Source: Hyphomicrobiales bacterium (GTDB lineage Bacteria; Pseudomonadota; Alphaproteobacteria; Rhizobiales; HXMU1428-3). From it: a DNA stretch of 41,524 bases. Each line of letters begins with the position of its first letter. Positions within the stretch are counted from its first letter, which is position 1. The stretch is taken from NCBI GenBank assembly GCA_017640685.1, contig JAEPQF010000014.1, forward strand, positions 1 through 41,524. Reading direction: 5' to 3'. The position numbers and the translations under genes were made by a program. Shown here piece by piece: positions 18,036 to 26,825 of the stretch. Below the pieces are notes generated by a model that was given only the letters and a program-made list of their open reading frames with translations, was not told where the DNA came from and did not search any database.

Positions 18036-19106
18036 TTAGAGACCTTGTTGAATGGCGTCTCTATCCATTCCAGCTTGCCCAATCACCACCAAATTAGAAT
18101 TTCGGGTTTCATCGAGGTTCCAGGGTTTGTCGTAGTAGGCGTCTAGTCTTGGGCCGACGGCTTGGATTTGGAGACGCATGTCTTTGTCTTTTACAGATAC
18201 AAACCCCTTAAGTCTTAAGATGTCGTGGGTTTTGATTGTCTCGATCAGTTTTGATTTAAAACTCTCGACATCATCGATTGTTTCAAAACCAATGCTGAAA
18301 CTTTCGAAGTCATCATGATCATGGGTGTGGTGATGATGGTGGTCATGGTCGTGATGGTCATCGTCATGGTGATGAGCCGCGTGATGGCGCTCATGATGTG
18401 ACATGCGGTTGTCATCTTCAGCTTTCATATCAAGCCCTAAGAGCACATTCAATGGTAGTTTACCTTTTTGAGCTTGTACCATTTGTACGCCGTCTCTCAC
18501 CTCTTTAGAAACGACGTTCTTCACGGCTGTGACAGCTTGATCGTCAATGAGATCTGTTTTGGAGAGGACGATAAGGTCAGCGCAATTGACTTGATCTTCA
18601 AATAATTCACCAAGTGGCGTTTCATGATCAAGGGCATCATCTAATTCGCGTTGGCTTTGGACTTGGGCTTCGTTAGAGGCAAAGCGTCCCTCAGAAACGG
18701 CGGGAGCATCGACCAATGTGATAACGCCATCTACGGTCACTTCGGTTTTAATCTCTGGCCAGTTAAAGGCGCGTACTAGTGGTTGCGGCAAAGCCAGGCC
18801 TGATGTTTCAATGATGATATGATCGGGGCGCTCATCTCGGCTGAGTAATTTTTCCATTGTGGGAATAAAATCTTCAGCCACTGTGCAGCAGATACACCCG
18901 TTGGCGAGCTCTACAATGTCTTCTTCTGTGCAATTTTCATCACCGCAAGATTTTAGAACTTCACCATCAACACCAACATCGCCAAACTCGTTGATGATTA
19001 ATGCTAGGCGTTTACCATTAGCACTTTCAATCAAGTTGCGAATGAGGGTTGTTTTACCAGCGCCTAAAAAGCCGGTGATGACTGTGACGGGGATTTTATG
19101 AGGCAT
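18036..19106 (-). CDS. cobW: CobW family GTPase / metallochaperone
   Basis: A COG0523 G3E-family GTPase, thought to deliver cobalt to the CobN chelatase. Motifs: P-loop TGFLGAGKTTLIRNLI, the metal-binding NGCICCTVAED (CxCC), LSKTDLI (NKxD-like), and a long histidine/aspartate-rich tract at about residues 235-262 (HHHDDDHHDHDHHHHHTHDHD), a likely metal reservoir. The CobW_C domain follows (LRLKGFVSVKD). The ATG at 19106 (MPHKIPVTVITGF) has GAGAG upstream; an ATG at 19124 would add six residues. The gene follows cobP/cobU after about 35 bases and is the likely second gene of that operon. Confidence 0.94.
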   Translation of the reverse strand: MPHKIPVTVITGFLGAGKTTLIRNLIESANGKRLALIINEFGDVGVDGEVLKSCGDENCTEEDIVELANGCICCTVAEDFIPTMEKLLSRDERPDHIIIETSGLALPQPLVRAFNWPEIKTEVTVDGVITLVDAPAVSEGRFASNEAQVQSQRELDDALDHETPLGELFEDQVNCADLIVLSKTDLIDDQAVTAVKNVVSKEVRDGVQMVQAQKGKLPLNVLLGLDMKAEDDNRMSHHERHHAAHHHDDDHHDHDHHHHHTHDHDDFESFSIGFETIDDVESFKSKLIETIKTHDILRLKGFVSVKDKDMRLQIQAVGPRLDAYYDKPWNLDETRNSNLVVIGQAGMDRDAIQQGL

Positions 19107-19141
19107 TAAGAACTCTCTTCTCATTAATTTATCAATGATGA

Positions 19142-19648
19142 CTATTTTAAATCTAAGGGTAAACCTGCTGCTATAAAAACTACATTTGTAGCCCCTTTGG
19201 CAAGCCTTTGATTTAATAAACCTTGTTCATCTCGAAATTTCCGCGCCAACGCATTTTCAGGGACGATGGAAAGGCCAACTTCATTCGACACCAGAATTAC
19301 ATCTGCTGAACAGTCTGGTAGTTTTTCTAATAAATGATTAGTGTGCTCTTTTATGTTTAGGTTTCGCTCCATTAGGTTTGAGAGCCAAATTGTCATACAA
19401 TCAATCAGAATTACCGTATTTTGAGGGTATGGTTTATTCAGCTCAGTCGTTAAGTCTAATGGTTGTTCGATAGTTTGCCAGTTTTCATCGCGTTGAGTTT
19501 GATGAGATTTGATGCGCCTCTTCATCTCCTCATCTCTTGCTTCTGCTGTTGCAATGTAGATTTTATGTGAGTAGGGGAGGGCTTGGTTTTCTGCAAAATT
19601 GCTTTTGCCACTTTTTGCTCCGCCTAATATGAGTGAAATTTTATTCAT
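19142..19648 (-). CDS. cobU: Adenosylcobinamide kinase / guanylyltransferase CobP (CobU)
   Basis: A bifunctional enzyme that phosphorylates adenosylcobinamide and transfers GMP to give adenosylcobinamide-GDP, the substrate of CobS. The 168-residue protein shows the P-loop ILGGAKSGKSNFAE, the IYIATAEARDEEMKRRIKSH motif with the His thought to carry GMP, TVILIDCMTIWLSNLM, and VSNEVGLSIVPENALARKFRDEQG near the C-terminus. Length and motif order are normal. It heads the minus-strand pair with cobW and is divergent from cobT, with a 124-base intergenic region that must contain both promoters. Confidence 0.95.
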   Translation of the reverse strand: MNKISLILGGAKSGKSNFAENQALPYSHKIYIATAEARDEEMKRRIKSHQTQRDENWQTIEQPLDLTTELNKPYPQNTVILIDCMTIWLSNLMERNLNIKEHTNHLLEKLPDCSADVILVSNEVGLSIVPENALARKFRDEQGLLNQRLAKGATNVVFIAAGLPLDLK

Positions 19649-19772
19649 ATGTCTTTACGAGATTTCATTATTGTCAAAATGTAATGAATTGGTACAGTGT
19701 CATTAAATATATGTTTTTCTGTGATTTTTTAGGTTATCATGTTGGCAACCTTTTTGGGATACAAATTATTTT

Positions 19773-20810
19773 ATGTTTGACACTGTTGATAGTTTTCTTT
19801 CTTCATTAAATTCTTTGCCAACCGCTGAAACCAAGTTTCAAGAGGCAGCGCAAGCACGGCAAAACCAATTAACAAAGCCACATGGTGCCCTTGGTCGGTT
19901 AGAAGATATTGCTATATGGCTGGCTGGATGGCAAGGCCGAGAATGCCCTAAATTAGATGAGATTTCAGCGTTTGTGTTTGCAGGGAACCATGGTGTTGTA
20001 GAAGAAGGTGTTTCACCTTTTCCCTCGTCTGTCACAGAACAGATGGTGCAAAACTTTGAACAAGGTGGAGCTGCGATTAATGCTTTAACGTCAGTTTTTG
20101 GCCATCAGCTTTCAGTTATTCCGCTTTCATTAGATGAACCAACGAAAAATATTGCTGCTTCTCCAGCGATGACGATGGAAGAAACGCTTGAGGCGATTAA
20201 TGCTGGGGCACAGGCTGTTGAGCAATGCACGGCTGATTTGGTTTATTTTGGAGAGATGGGAATTGGTAATACAACCATTGCTTCGACTTTGGCAGCGGCG
20301 ACTTGTGGTGGCTGTGGTGCTGAATGGGCAGGGCCTGGGACAGGGCTTTCATCTAAGGGTATCTCTTTAAAAGCTGAGGTTATAGATCGGGCTCTTGCTT
20401 TACATAACCTTAAGACTGACAAAGTGAACCGAGAAGGTTTGCAAAACCCTTTTACTATAATGAGATTGGTGGGGGGGAGAGAACATGCAGCTATTATGGG
20501 AGCTGTGGTTGCTGCTCGTTTAAAACATTTACCTGTTTTATTAGATGGCTTTGTGGTGACAGCCGCTGTGGCGCCGTTAAGCTTATTGAAAGTGAATGCG
20601 TTTGATCATTGTTTGGCTGCTCATTGTTCGGCTGAGCCAGGTCATCAGAGATTACTTGATTTTCTCTGGTTAGATCCTTTGTTAAGTTTGGATATGCGGT
20701 TGGGTGAGGGAACAGGTGCTGCACTTGCCGTTGAGATTATAAAAGGGGCGGTTACGACGCACTCTCAAATGGCGACTTTTGCTGAAGCTTCCATTTCTAA
20801 TCGCGATTAA
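19773..20810 (+). CDS. cobT: Nicotinate-nucleotide-dimethylbenzimidazole phosphoribosyltransferase CobT
   Basis: Makes alpha-ribazole phosphate from nicotinate mononucleotide and 5,6-dimethylbenzimidazole, for the lower ligand of B12. Motifs: TKPHGALGRLEDIAIWLAG, FAGNHGVVEEGVSPFPSSVT, YFGEMGIGNTTIASTLAAA, and the C-terminal LLDGFVVTAAVAPL and EPGHQRLLDFL, followed by DMRLGEGTGAALAVEII; the catalytic Glu of the family is within the last motif. 345 residues, normal. No strong ribosome binding site precedes the ATG. cobS follows 32 bases after the stop, in the same direction. In Pseudomonas denitrificans nomenclature this protein is CobU; it is not the chelatase subunit CobT. Confidence 0.95.
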   Translation: MFDTVDSFLSSLNSLPTAETKFQEAAQARQNQLTKPHGALGRLEDIAIWLAGWQGRECPKLDEISAFVFAGNHGVVEEGVSPFPSSVTEQMVQNFEQGGAAINALTSVFGHQLSVIPLSLDEPTKNIAASPAMTMEETLEAINAGAQAVEQCTADLVYFGEMGIGNTTIASTLAAATCGGCGAEWAGPGTGLSSKGISLKAEVIDRALALHNLKTDKVNREGLQNPFTIMRLVGGREHAAIMGAVVAARLKHLPVLLDGFVVTAAVAPLSLLKVNAFDHCLAAHCSAEPGHQRLLDFLWLDPLLSLDMRLGEGTGAALAVEIIKGAVTTHSQMATFAEASISNRD

Positions 20811-20842
20811 GTGATGCCTGACTAAGATTTGTTTTTAAGGAA

Positions 20843-21607
20843 TTGTTTTACTTGGTTGTATTCAAGCAAATTTTTTTGTCTTTCCTATTTTTAACGCGTT
20901 TGCCTTTGCCAAATTTTTCTACTGAGAAAATTTCACTGGCAGCGGCTGCTTGGTGCTTTCCCATTGTTGGCGCTTTTATTGGGTGCTTGTTATGGGCGTT
21001 TCTTCTTGTTTTAGAGGGAATGAGTGTTCCTTTTTATTTGCAATGTGTTGCTGTTCTTGTTTTTGGCATTTGTTTAACAGGTGCGCTGCATGAGGATGGA
21101 TTTGCTGACTTTTTCGATGGTCTTGGTGTTTATGATAGAACGCGTGCCCTTGAAGTGATGCGGGATAGTCAGGTTGGGAGTTTTGGAGCTCTAGCCCTTT
21201 TGGTAAGTTTTTCATTTCGCGGGGTGGCTTTATTTGAACTCGGTTCAGTTTATTTAGCAGGGCTTAGTTTGTTACTTGCTCATATTGGAGCACGCGGTTT
21301 TATGGCAACCATGCTGCTTTTACCAAAGGCGCGATCAGATGGTTTGGCTGTTTCTAGCGGGGCTAGCAATTGGATTTCGGTTTTGGTTGCGCTTATTATT
21401 TGTGCTGTTGTGTTTTTCGCTCTTCTACCTTGGCATGTTGCAGCTTTAGCTTTTTTATTTGCTGGGTGCGGTGCATTGATTGTCGCTTTAATTGCTTTGC
21501 GTCGTTACAAAGGTTTAACAGGTGATGTTTATGGGGCCGTTGAGCAAGTATCAGAGATGTTGATGTTTGCTGTTTTTGCGTCTCTTTTGCCAGGGCTTTT
21601 TTTGTAG
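20843..21607 (+). CDS. cobS: Adenosylcobinamide-GDP ribazoletransferase CobS
   Basis: The final membrane enzyme of the pathway (cobalamin synthase, CobV), joining adenosylcobinamide-GDP to alpha-ribazole or its phosphate. The 254-residue product is polytopic. It carries the family's FLTRLPLPNF near the N-terminus, CLTGALHEDGFADFFDGLGVYDRTRALEVMRDSQVGSFGALAL with its acidic Mg-binding residues, and GLTGDVYGAVEQVSEMLM near the C-terminus. There is no in-frame ATG at the beginning. TTG at 20843 sits only 2 bases after AAGG; TTG at 20852 (LVVFKQIF) has better spacing, so the start is uncertain by three codons. It is probably translated from the cobT message. Confidence 0.93.
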   Translation: MFYLVVFKQIFLSFLFLTRLPLPNFSTEKISLAAAAWCFPIVGAFIGCLLWAFLLVLEGMSVPFYLQCVAVLVFGICLTGALHEDGFADFFDGLGVYDRTRALEVMRDSQVGSFGALALLVSFSFRGVALFELGSVYLAGLSLLLAHIGARGFMATMLLLPKARSDGLAVSSGASNWISVLVALIICAVVFFALLPWHVAALAFLFAGCGALIVALIALRRYKGLTGDVYGAVEQVSEMLMFAVFASLLPGLFL

Positions 21608-21874
21608 GCTTCTTTTAAAAAGGTAAGAAAAAGCGTCTTAAAAATTGTACGCTACATACAGAACCGTCGATTTTTGGATTAACCATTTAAGACTTTGGTG
21701 GCTTTTTATATTTTTGTCTTAAATTTATTGCGCTCTTTATCTCATTGACAGGCTTAACTGCTTCAGTTTAGCTTGGTATCTAATTGAGATGTTTGGGATT
21801 TGATTATTTTTTCTAAATTTCTTTAAAGATTAATTCAATTTTGGGGCCTTGACCCTCATCTATTGGAGGAAAAT

Positions 21875-22981
21875 ATGTTTTTGTTTCCTGCTGCGCTTTC
21901 TAAGCGTAAGCTCAAAGTTTCTCTGTATTCCCTTGCTTTTGCAACTTTTGGCGTCGTTTCACTTTCTTCTTTTTCAAATTCTGGCTTGATTCACTCTGAA
22001 GCACATGCTGCTGAAAAGGGTGTTGTGAACATTTATTCGTATCGTCAACCGTTTTTGATTAACCCACTTTTAGAAGAATTCACCAAACAAACTGGCATTA
22101 AAACCAAAGTTATTTTTGCTAAAAAAGGTTTGATTGAACGGGTTGCGGCTGAGGGAAAATTAAGCCCAGCTGATATTCTTTTAACGGTTGATATTGGGCG
22201 TTTGTCTGCTGCTATTGAAAAGAGTATTTCTCAACCAGTGAACTCTGACGTTATTAATGGAAATATACCGGCTAAATATAGAGGCGCTAAAGGTGACTGG
22301 TTTGGTCTTACCATTCGCTCACGTGTTGTTTATGCCTCTAAAGAGCGGGTTGCTCAAGATGCGATTACTTATGAAGAGCTAGCTGATCCGAAATGGCGCG
22401 GTAAAATTTGTATGCGGTCTGGTCAGCATGTTTATAACGTTGCGATGATTGCGTCTATGATTGCGCATAATGGTGCTGAGAAAACAAGAACCTGGCTGAA
22501 GGGCTTGAAAGCGAATTTAGCGCGCAAACCTTCTGGCAATGATCGCGCGCAAATTAAAGCGGTTTATTCAGGCCTTTGTGACATAGCGATTGGTAACACT
22601 TATTATATGGGCAAGATGGTGACCAATGAGAAAAAGCCAGAACAGAAAAAATGGGCGAGTGCTGTTAAATTATTATTCCCTAATACGAAATCTCGCGGTG
22701 CGCATGTAAATGTTTCAGGCATGGTTTTGGCGAAACATTCACCGAATAAAGCTTCTGCTATTAAGTTGATGGAATTTTTGTCTTCTGAAAAAGCTCAGCA
22801 AATTTATTCAAAAGTGAATTTTGAATATCCGGTGAAAGATGGCGTGGCTTGGTCTGATCTTGTGAAAAGTTGGGGTGAGTTTAAGGCTGATGATTTGGCA
22901 TTAGATAAAATTGCTGAATTACGCAAAGCGGCTTCGCTGCTTGTTGATGAAACTGACCTTAATAATGGACCGAGTAGTTAG
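21875..22981 (+). CDS. Iron(III) ABC transporter substrate-binding protein (FbpA/FutA type)
   Basis: A periplasmic binding protein of the class that captures ferric iron. The ATG at 21875 has an excellent GGAGG site 5 bases upstream; a TTG at 21863 is part of that site. The protein begins with a signal peptide ending near AHA-AEKG, then VNIYSYRQPFLINPLLEEFTKQTGIKTKVIF. It has the ILLTVDIGRL segment, and the tyrosine pair in IAIGNTYYMGKM that coordinates iron in this family. The C-terminal VSGMVLAKHSPNKASAIKLMEFL is also typical. No permease or ATPase gene follows; the next plus-strand signal is a terminator, so it is either an orphan or works with a transporter encoded elsewhere. I found no convincing Fur, Irr or RirA operator by eye. 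Confidence 0.9.
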   Translation: MFLFPAALSKRKLKVSLYSLAFATFGVVSLSSFSNSGLIHSEAHAAEKGVVNIYSYRQPFLINPLLEEFTKQTGIKTKVIFAKKGLIERVAAEGKLSPADILLTVDIGRLSAAIEKSISQPVNSDVINGNIPAKYRGAKGDWFGLTIRSRVVYASKERVAQDAITYEELADPKWRGKICMRSGQHVYNVAMIASMIAHNGAEKTRTWLKGLKANLARKPSGNDRAQIKAVYSGLCDIAIGNTYYMGKMVTNEKKPEQKKWASAVKLLFPNTKSRGAHVNVSGMVLAKHSPNKASAIKLMEFLSSEKAQQIYSKVNFEYPVKDGVAWSDLVKSWGEFKADDLALDKIAELRKAASLLVDETDLNNGPSS

Positions 22982-23013
22982 GGACTAGTCCCTTTTGTAG
23001 GGTGATGTTTGGA

Positions 23014-23051
23014 AGCTCTCTGGACTGGATTGGTTCAGGGGGCTTTTTTTA
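23014..23051 (+). terminator. Rho-independent terminator after the iron-binding protein gene
   Basis: The 12-base arms AGCTCTCTGGAC and GTTCAGGGGGCT pair throughout when G-U pairs are allowed, with a 7-base loop, followed by a run of seven T. A smaller palindrome GGGAC-TA-GTCCC-TTTT directly after the stop (22981-22996) may add to it. Confidence 0.85.
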
Positions 23052-23180
23052 CTGCTAATTGCTCAATTGCAGTAGAAGTTTAATTTAATCTGAAAAGAGA
23101 TTTTGTTAATCTATTGGTTGACTTCTGTTGACCAGATAACCCCGCTGTTTAGGGGGGTCCGGAATGAGATAAATCCGATA

Positions 23181-23639
23181 TCACTCTATATCTTTTCGTG
23201 TTGCTAACTTTTTATCACTAAGCTCAGCGTTTGTATCATCACTAAGTTCTCCTAGGCTTAGTTGATCGATTCCAAGATTTTGGGCTGCAAAGTATGCTGA
23301 ATACTTACCTGGTTCCACTTTTACAGCTATAGGTGGTTCGCTGTCTACAACTGACATAATATAGACATTACCATTTTGAGTTGAGAAGTCGACACAGGTA
23401 ATTCGTTGCCATTCTTCAATATTAGGTGGTGTTTGCGATAAGACAAGCTCAACCCAATGGTCGTTTAAATCCGCTTCAGTGCCGACCATTCTGAATGAGG
23501 GCATTCCAGCAAAGCCACGTGCTACTTTATCATCATTCCAGTTATCATTGTCATTAATAAATTTATTGAGATCATCACAAATGACTAGTTGATAATGGCT
23601 AGCAAATATCCGTGCAGAACCAAGATATGAATAAACCAT
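23181..23639 (-). CDS. ComJ-like small protein (tentative)
   Basis: A 152-residue acidic protein with no signal peptide. The order of motifs recalls the ComJ/Nin family (in Bacillus, an inhibitor of the DNA-entry nuclease): SHYQLVICDD, then NWNDDKVARGFAGMPSFRMV, WVELVLSQ, WQRITCVDFS, NGNVYIMSVVDSEPPIAVKV, and EPGKYSAYFAAQN. I base this on remembered family pattern, not on an alignment. Similar proteins elsewhere are possible immunity proteins, but no toxin or nuclease gene is adjacent here: the flanks are a terminator and trpS. AGGA lies about ten bases before the ATG. An alternative is an unrelated orphan gene. The acidic tail (ELSDDTNAELSDKKLATRKDIE) is unusual. Confidence 0.5.
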   Translation of the reverse strand: MVYSYLGSARIFASHYQLVICDDLNKFINDNDNWNDDKVARGFAGMPSFRMVGTEADLNDHWVELVLSQTPPNIEEWQRITCVDFSTQNGNVYIMSVVDSEPPIAVKVEPGKYSAYFAAQNLGIDQLSLGELSDDTNAELSDKKLATRKDIE

Positions 23640-23787
23640 ATTGTATGATTCCTAAAGAAATATCCTTAACAAAAGAGCTAATTGCTTCAGTGTTGAGTTT
23701 CGCAATTATTATGTCTACCATTTTTTAAGCTACATATTTAAAAAATAGTTCAGCAGAGAATCTTAGTTACATAACCGGAAAATTACC

Positions 23788-24822
23788 TTAGCCAATAAAT
23801 CCAACAATCTCTTTTGTCTTTTTCATGATTGGGTCAGCGATGGTTTGAGCTCGATTAGCGCCGTCTTTTAGGATGGCGTCTAGTTCTGCTGGCTCATTAA
23901 GTAGCTTTTTCATTTCGTCTGCAATGGGGCTTACCTTTTCAACGGCAAGTTCTGCCAGGGCTGGTTTGAAGGCTGAGAACTGAGCGCCGCCGTGATCTTT
24001 TAAGACTTCCTCTTTGCTCACCCCTTTTAGAGCGGCATAAATGCCAACGAGATTGTTTGCTTCAGGGCGATCAGTCAATCCGTCTGTTTCAGATGGCAGG
24101 GCGTCTGGATCCGTTTTGGCTTTGCGGATTTTTTTAGCAATTGTATCTGCGTCATCTGTCATGGTGATGCGTGACATTTCTGATGGGTCTGATTTACTCA
24201 TCTTCTTAGAGCCATCACGTAGAGACATCACTCTGGTGGCAGGGCCTTGAATGAGGGGTTCTGGCTGTGGGAAGAAGATGCCTTCTTCGAAGCCTGCTTC
24301 TTTAATCGTCTCTGCAAAATCAACATTGAATTTTTGCGCGATATCACGGGCAAGTTCCAAATGTTGTTTTTGATCTTCGCCAACAGGCACATGGGTTGCG
24401 TGATAAAGAAGGATGTCAGCCGCCATCAGGTTCGGATAGGTGAAAAGACCAACAGAGGCGTTTTCTTTATGTTTGCCAGCCTTTTCCTTAAACTGCGTCA
24501 TGCGGTTTAACCAGCCCATGCGAGCCACGCAATTTAACACCCAGGCTAACTCAGCATGACCAGATACTTGGGACTGGTTGAAGATGATCTGTTTTTTTGG
24601 GTCAATGCCGGACGCGATAAAGGCGGCTGTGACTTCTCTTATATTTCCGGCGAGTTCTTTTGGGTCTTGCCACACGGTGATGGCGTGTAGATCTACCACG
24701 CAATAAAGACATTCATGGCTTTCTTGCAGGGCGACGAATTTTGTAATCGCGCCCAGGTAATTGCCGAGGTGGAGATTGCCTGTTGGTTGTACGCCAGAGA
24801 ATACACGCTCTTGATGTGTCAT
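23788..24822 (-). CDS. trpS: Tryptophanyl-tRNA synthetase
   Basis: Class I aminoacyl-tRNA synthetase charging tRNA-Trp. The HIGH-equivalent [14 protein letters not shown] is near the N-terminus and the KMSKS motif appears as [16 protein letters not shown]. Other typical segments are [33 protein letters not shown] and [17 protein letters not shown]. 344 residues, normal for bacterial TrpS. It is downstream of murJ by 36 bases on the minus strand, an arrangement common in alphaproteobacteria. Its start has GGGG upstream. Confidence 0.96.
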   Translation of the reverse strand: MTHQERVFSGVQPTGNLHLGNYLGAITKFVALQESHECLYCVVDLHAITVWQDPKELAGNIREVTAAFIASGIDPKKQIIFNQSQVSGHAELAWVLNCVARMGWLNRMTQFKEKAGKHKENASVGLFTYPNLMAADILLYHATHVPVGEDQKQHLELARDIAQKFNVDFAETIKEAGFEEGIFFPQPEPLIQGPATRVMSLRDGSKKMSKSDPSEMSRITMTDDADTIAKKIRKAKTDPDALPSETDGLTDRPEANNLVGIYAALKGVSKEEVLKDHGGAQFSAFKPALAELAVEKVSPIADEMKKLLNEPAELDAILKDGANRAQTIADPIMKKTKEIVGFIG

Positions 24823-24858
24823 TTATTTGAGCCCCGTAAAGAATTTGTTCTTGATCGT

Positions 24859-26424
24859 TTATTGGCGATTTGGCCGTAAACCTTGTTTTAAAGATTTTAA
24901 GCTTGCCGCGCCTGTTATTTCTGCTGATAAACCATAGGCCAGCACTCCGCAAGCTACTAAAGCAAAAAGTGTGAGAAATCTGATCCAAATGCCATTATCT
25001 AAAGTGAGATAAGGGGTTGCATATTGTGCTGCGAAATAAAGCACGAGCCCCATTATGATGCTTGATAAAATAATGCGTGGCAGTTTTGAGAGCAGCTGTT
25101 TATCTGTGATGAAATGGCCTCTTTTATAAAGAAGGGCGCCAAGAAGAATGGCATTGGCCCAACCGGCGACAGATGTTGCGATGGCGATGCCGACATGTTT
25201 GTAGTGAGTGAAAAGAATAATGCTTAAAGCCACATTTATGACCATTGAAATGCCGGCGAAAATCATAGGTGTTTTGGTGTCTTCTCTCGCAAAGAAGCCT
25301 GGTGAGAAAACTTTAATGAGCACAAAGCTTGGAAGGCCAATGGCGAAAGCTGCGAGAGCTGCTGCTGTTGCCATTGTTGCACTTGCATCAAATGCACCGC
25401 GCTCGAATAATACTTTTATGATCGGTTCTGGAATTGTAAACAGGGCAACGGCTGCTGGCATGGTTAAAAGAGCTGAGAACTCGAGTGATCTGTTTTGAGC
25501 GTTGTGAACGGCTTCCATTTCATTGGCGCGTAATTTTCTTGAGAGTTCCGGTAGTAAAACGACACCAATGGCAATGCCGACAATTCCTAAGGGTAATTGA
25601 TAGAGGCGGTCTGCATAATAAAGGAAAGATACAGCGCTTTCTTGCATAGATGCGATAATGGTGCCGATCATGATGTTTATTTGTGTGATGCCTCCGGCCA
25701 AGATGCCTGGGACGCTAAGCCAGAGAAATTTTTTCACTTGTGGTGTCAGGCGTGGGCGTTTGAGTTTTAAGGCGAAGTCTTGTTTTATCACACAAAAAAG
25801 AAGCAAAAACAGTTGTGCAAAGCCAGCGATTGCGACACCCCAACTTAAGATAATACCCGCGGTTGCCGTTTCATTTAACTCAAAGAAAGCTGCGATGCTC
25901 ATGGCGGCAATGAGAATGATATTGAGTAAAATAGGAACGGCTGCTGCGGCTGCGAATTTGTCCAAGGCATTGAGCATTCCTGAAAGAAGGGCTACTAGTG
26001 ACATGCAGGCGAGATAAGGAAATGTGATCCGTGTGAGGAAAATGGCGAGATCGAGTTTTTCAGGGTTTTCACTAAAACCAGGAGCGATGAAATAGATGAG
26101 CCATGGCATGGTGAGTTCTGCGAGCGCCGTTGTGATTAGTAAGGCAGTAATTAAGACACTGGCGACTTGGTTTGCGAAATCTTTGGCGCTTTTCTTGCCA
26201 TTGCCTTCAAGCTCTTTGGCAAAAAGAGGAATAAACGCCGCGTTAAAGGCGCCTTCACCGAATAATCTTCGAAACAGGTTTGGGAAACGGAAAGCGACAA
26301 AGAAGGCGTCGGCGATGGGGCCAGTTCCTAAAACAAAAGCGACGAGGATGTCTCTTATGAATCCAAGCGCGCGGCTGATTAATGTCATACTGCCAACTGT
26401 TGCAAAGGCTTTATACAGACGCAT
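24859..26424 (-). CDS. murJ: Lipid II flippase MurJ
   Basis: A polytopic membrane protein of the MOP superfamily that moves lipid II across the inner membrane for peptidoglycan synthesis. The N-terminus MRLYKAFATVGSMTLISRALGFIRDILVAFVLG is diagnostic, as are DAFFVAFRFPNLFRRLFGEGAFNAAFIPLF and YYADRLYQLPLGIVGIAIGVVLLPELSR; the Arg residues in the first of these line the transport cavity. About 14 membrane segments can be counted over 521 residues. AGGA 6 bases before the ATG supports the start. It precedes trpS, and palindromic elements begin about 20 bases upstream of it. Confidence 0.96.
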   Translation of the reverse strand: MRLYKAFATVGSMTLISRALGFIRDILVAFVLGTGPIADAFFVAFRFPNLFRRLFGEGAFNAAFIPLFAKELEGNGKKSAKDFANQVASVLITALLITTALAELTMPWLIYFIAPGFSENPEKLDLAIFLTRITFPYLACMSLVALLSGMLNALDKFAAAAAVPILLNIILIAAMSIAAFFELNETATAGIILSWGVAIAGFAQLFLLLFCVIKQDFALKLKRPRLTPQVKKFLWLSVPGILAGGITQINIMIGTIIASMQESAVSFLYYADRLYQLPLGIVGIAIGVVLLPELSRKLRANEMEAVHNAQNRSLEFSALLTMPAAVALFTIPEPIIKVLFERGAFDASATMATAAALAAFAIGLPSFVLIKVFSPGFFAREDTKTPMIFAGISMVINVALSIILFTHYKHVGIAIATSVAGWANAILLGALLYKRGHFITDKQLLSKLPRIILSSIIMGLVLYFAAQYATPYLTLDNGIWIRFLTLFALVACGVLAYGLSAEITGAASLKSLKQGLRPNRQ

Positions 26425-26443
26425 GAGTTCCTCATTTTGGGTT

Positions 26444-26658
26444 GCGCTTTAGATGTCTCTTTTTAGTGCGCCTTTAGGTTGCCCACAAGCAACCGGCGCG
26501 AAGCATCCGCAGATTTTCTTTTGTGCTTCAGATGTCTTTTTTAATACCCCTTCAGATTGCCCATTAGCAACCGGGGCTAAGCATCCGTACATTTTTATTA
26601 GCGCTTTAGACACTTTCTTATCTCCCTTTCGGTTTTCTAATAAAAACCGATCTAAAGC
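26444..26658. repeat. Palindromic element cluster 3, three nested units upstream of murJ
   Basis: This is the main content of the 401-base gap between murJ and oxyR. Unit 1 (26444-26510): outer GCGC, TTTA, GATGTC and GCATC, CGC enclose an inner unit GCGCC, TTTA, GGTTGC, CCACAA, GCAACC, GGCGC. Unit 2 (26523-26589): outer GTGC, TTCA, GATGTC and GCATC enclose CCCC, TTCA, GATTGC, loop, GCAACC, GGGG. Unit 3 (26603-26658): GCTTTAGA/TCTAAAGC enclose CGGTTTT, CTAATA, AAAACCG. An open frame across 26453-26785 is produced by the repeats (it would contain PQATGAKHP and PLATGAKHP) and is not called as a gene. The rest, 26659-26825, shows nothing distinct. Confidence 0.85.
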
Positions 26659-26825
26659 AACTGGATGGCAACCACGATTAAAACAATTTATATGTGTTGC
26701 TAAGCAAAGCTTTGTCTTTATGCAAGGAAAGAGTGGTAATGAGACGAATTTTTGTTGTTGGGGGAGTTTTTTGGTGACGTTTTAAGTTGAATATATCTGT
26801 ACACCAGATTGCTCAGAAGCGACCA

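Noticed and set aside
23720-23746. Hairpin ATTTTTTAA/TTAAAAAAT after trpS
   Set aside because: Stem is made only of A and T and there is no directional T-run clearly after it; too weak to call a terminator.
26453-26785. Open reading frame of 110 codons upstream of murJ
   Set aside because: It runs through the nested palindromic units and its repeated peptides (PQATGAKHP, PLATGAKHP) are translations of the repeats. No ribosome binding site or protein-like composition.
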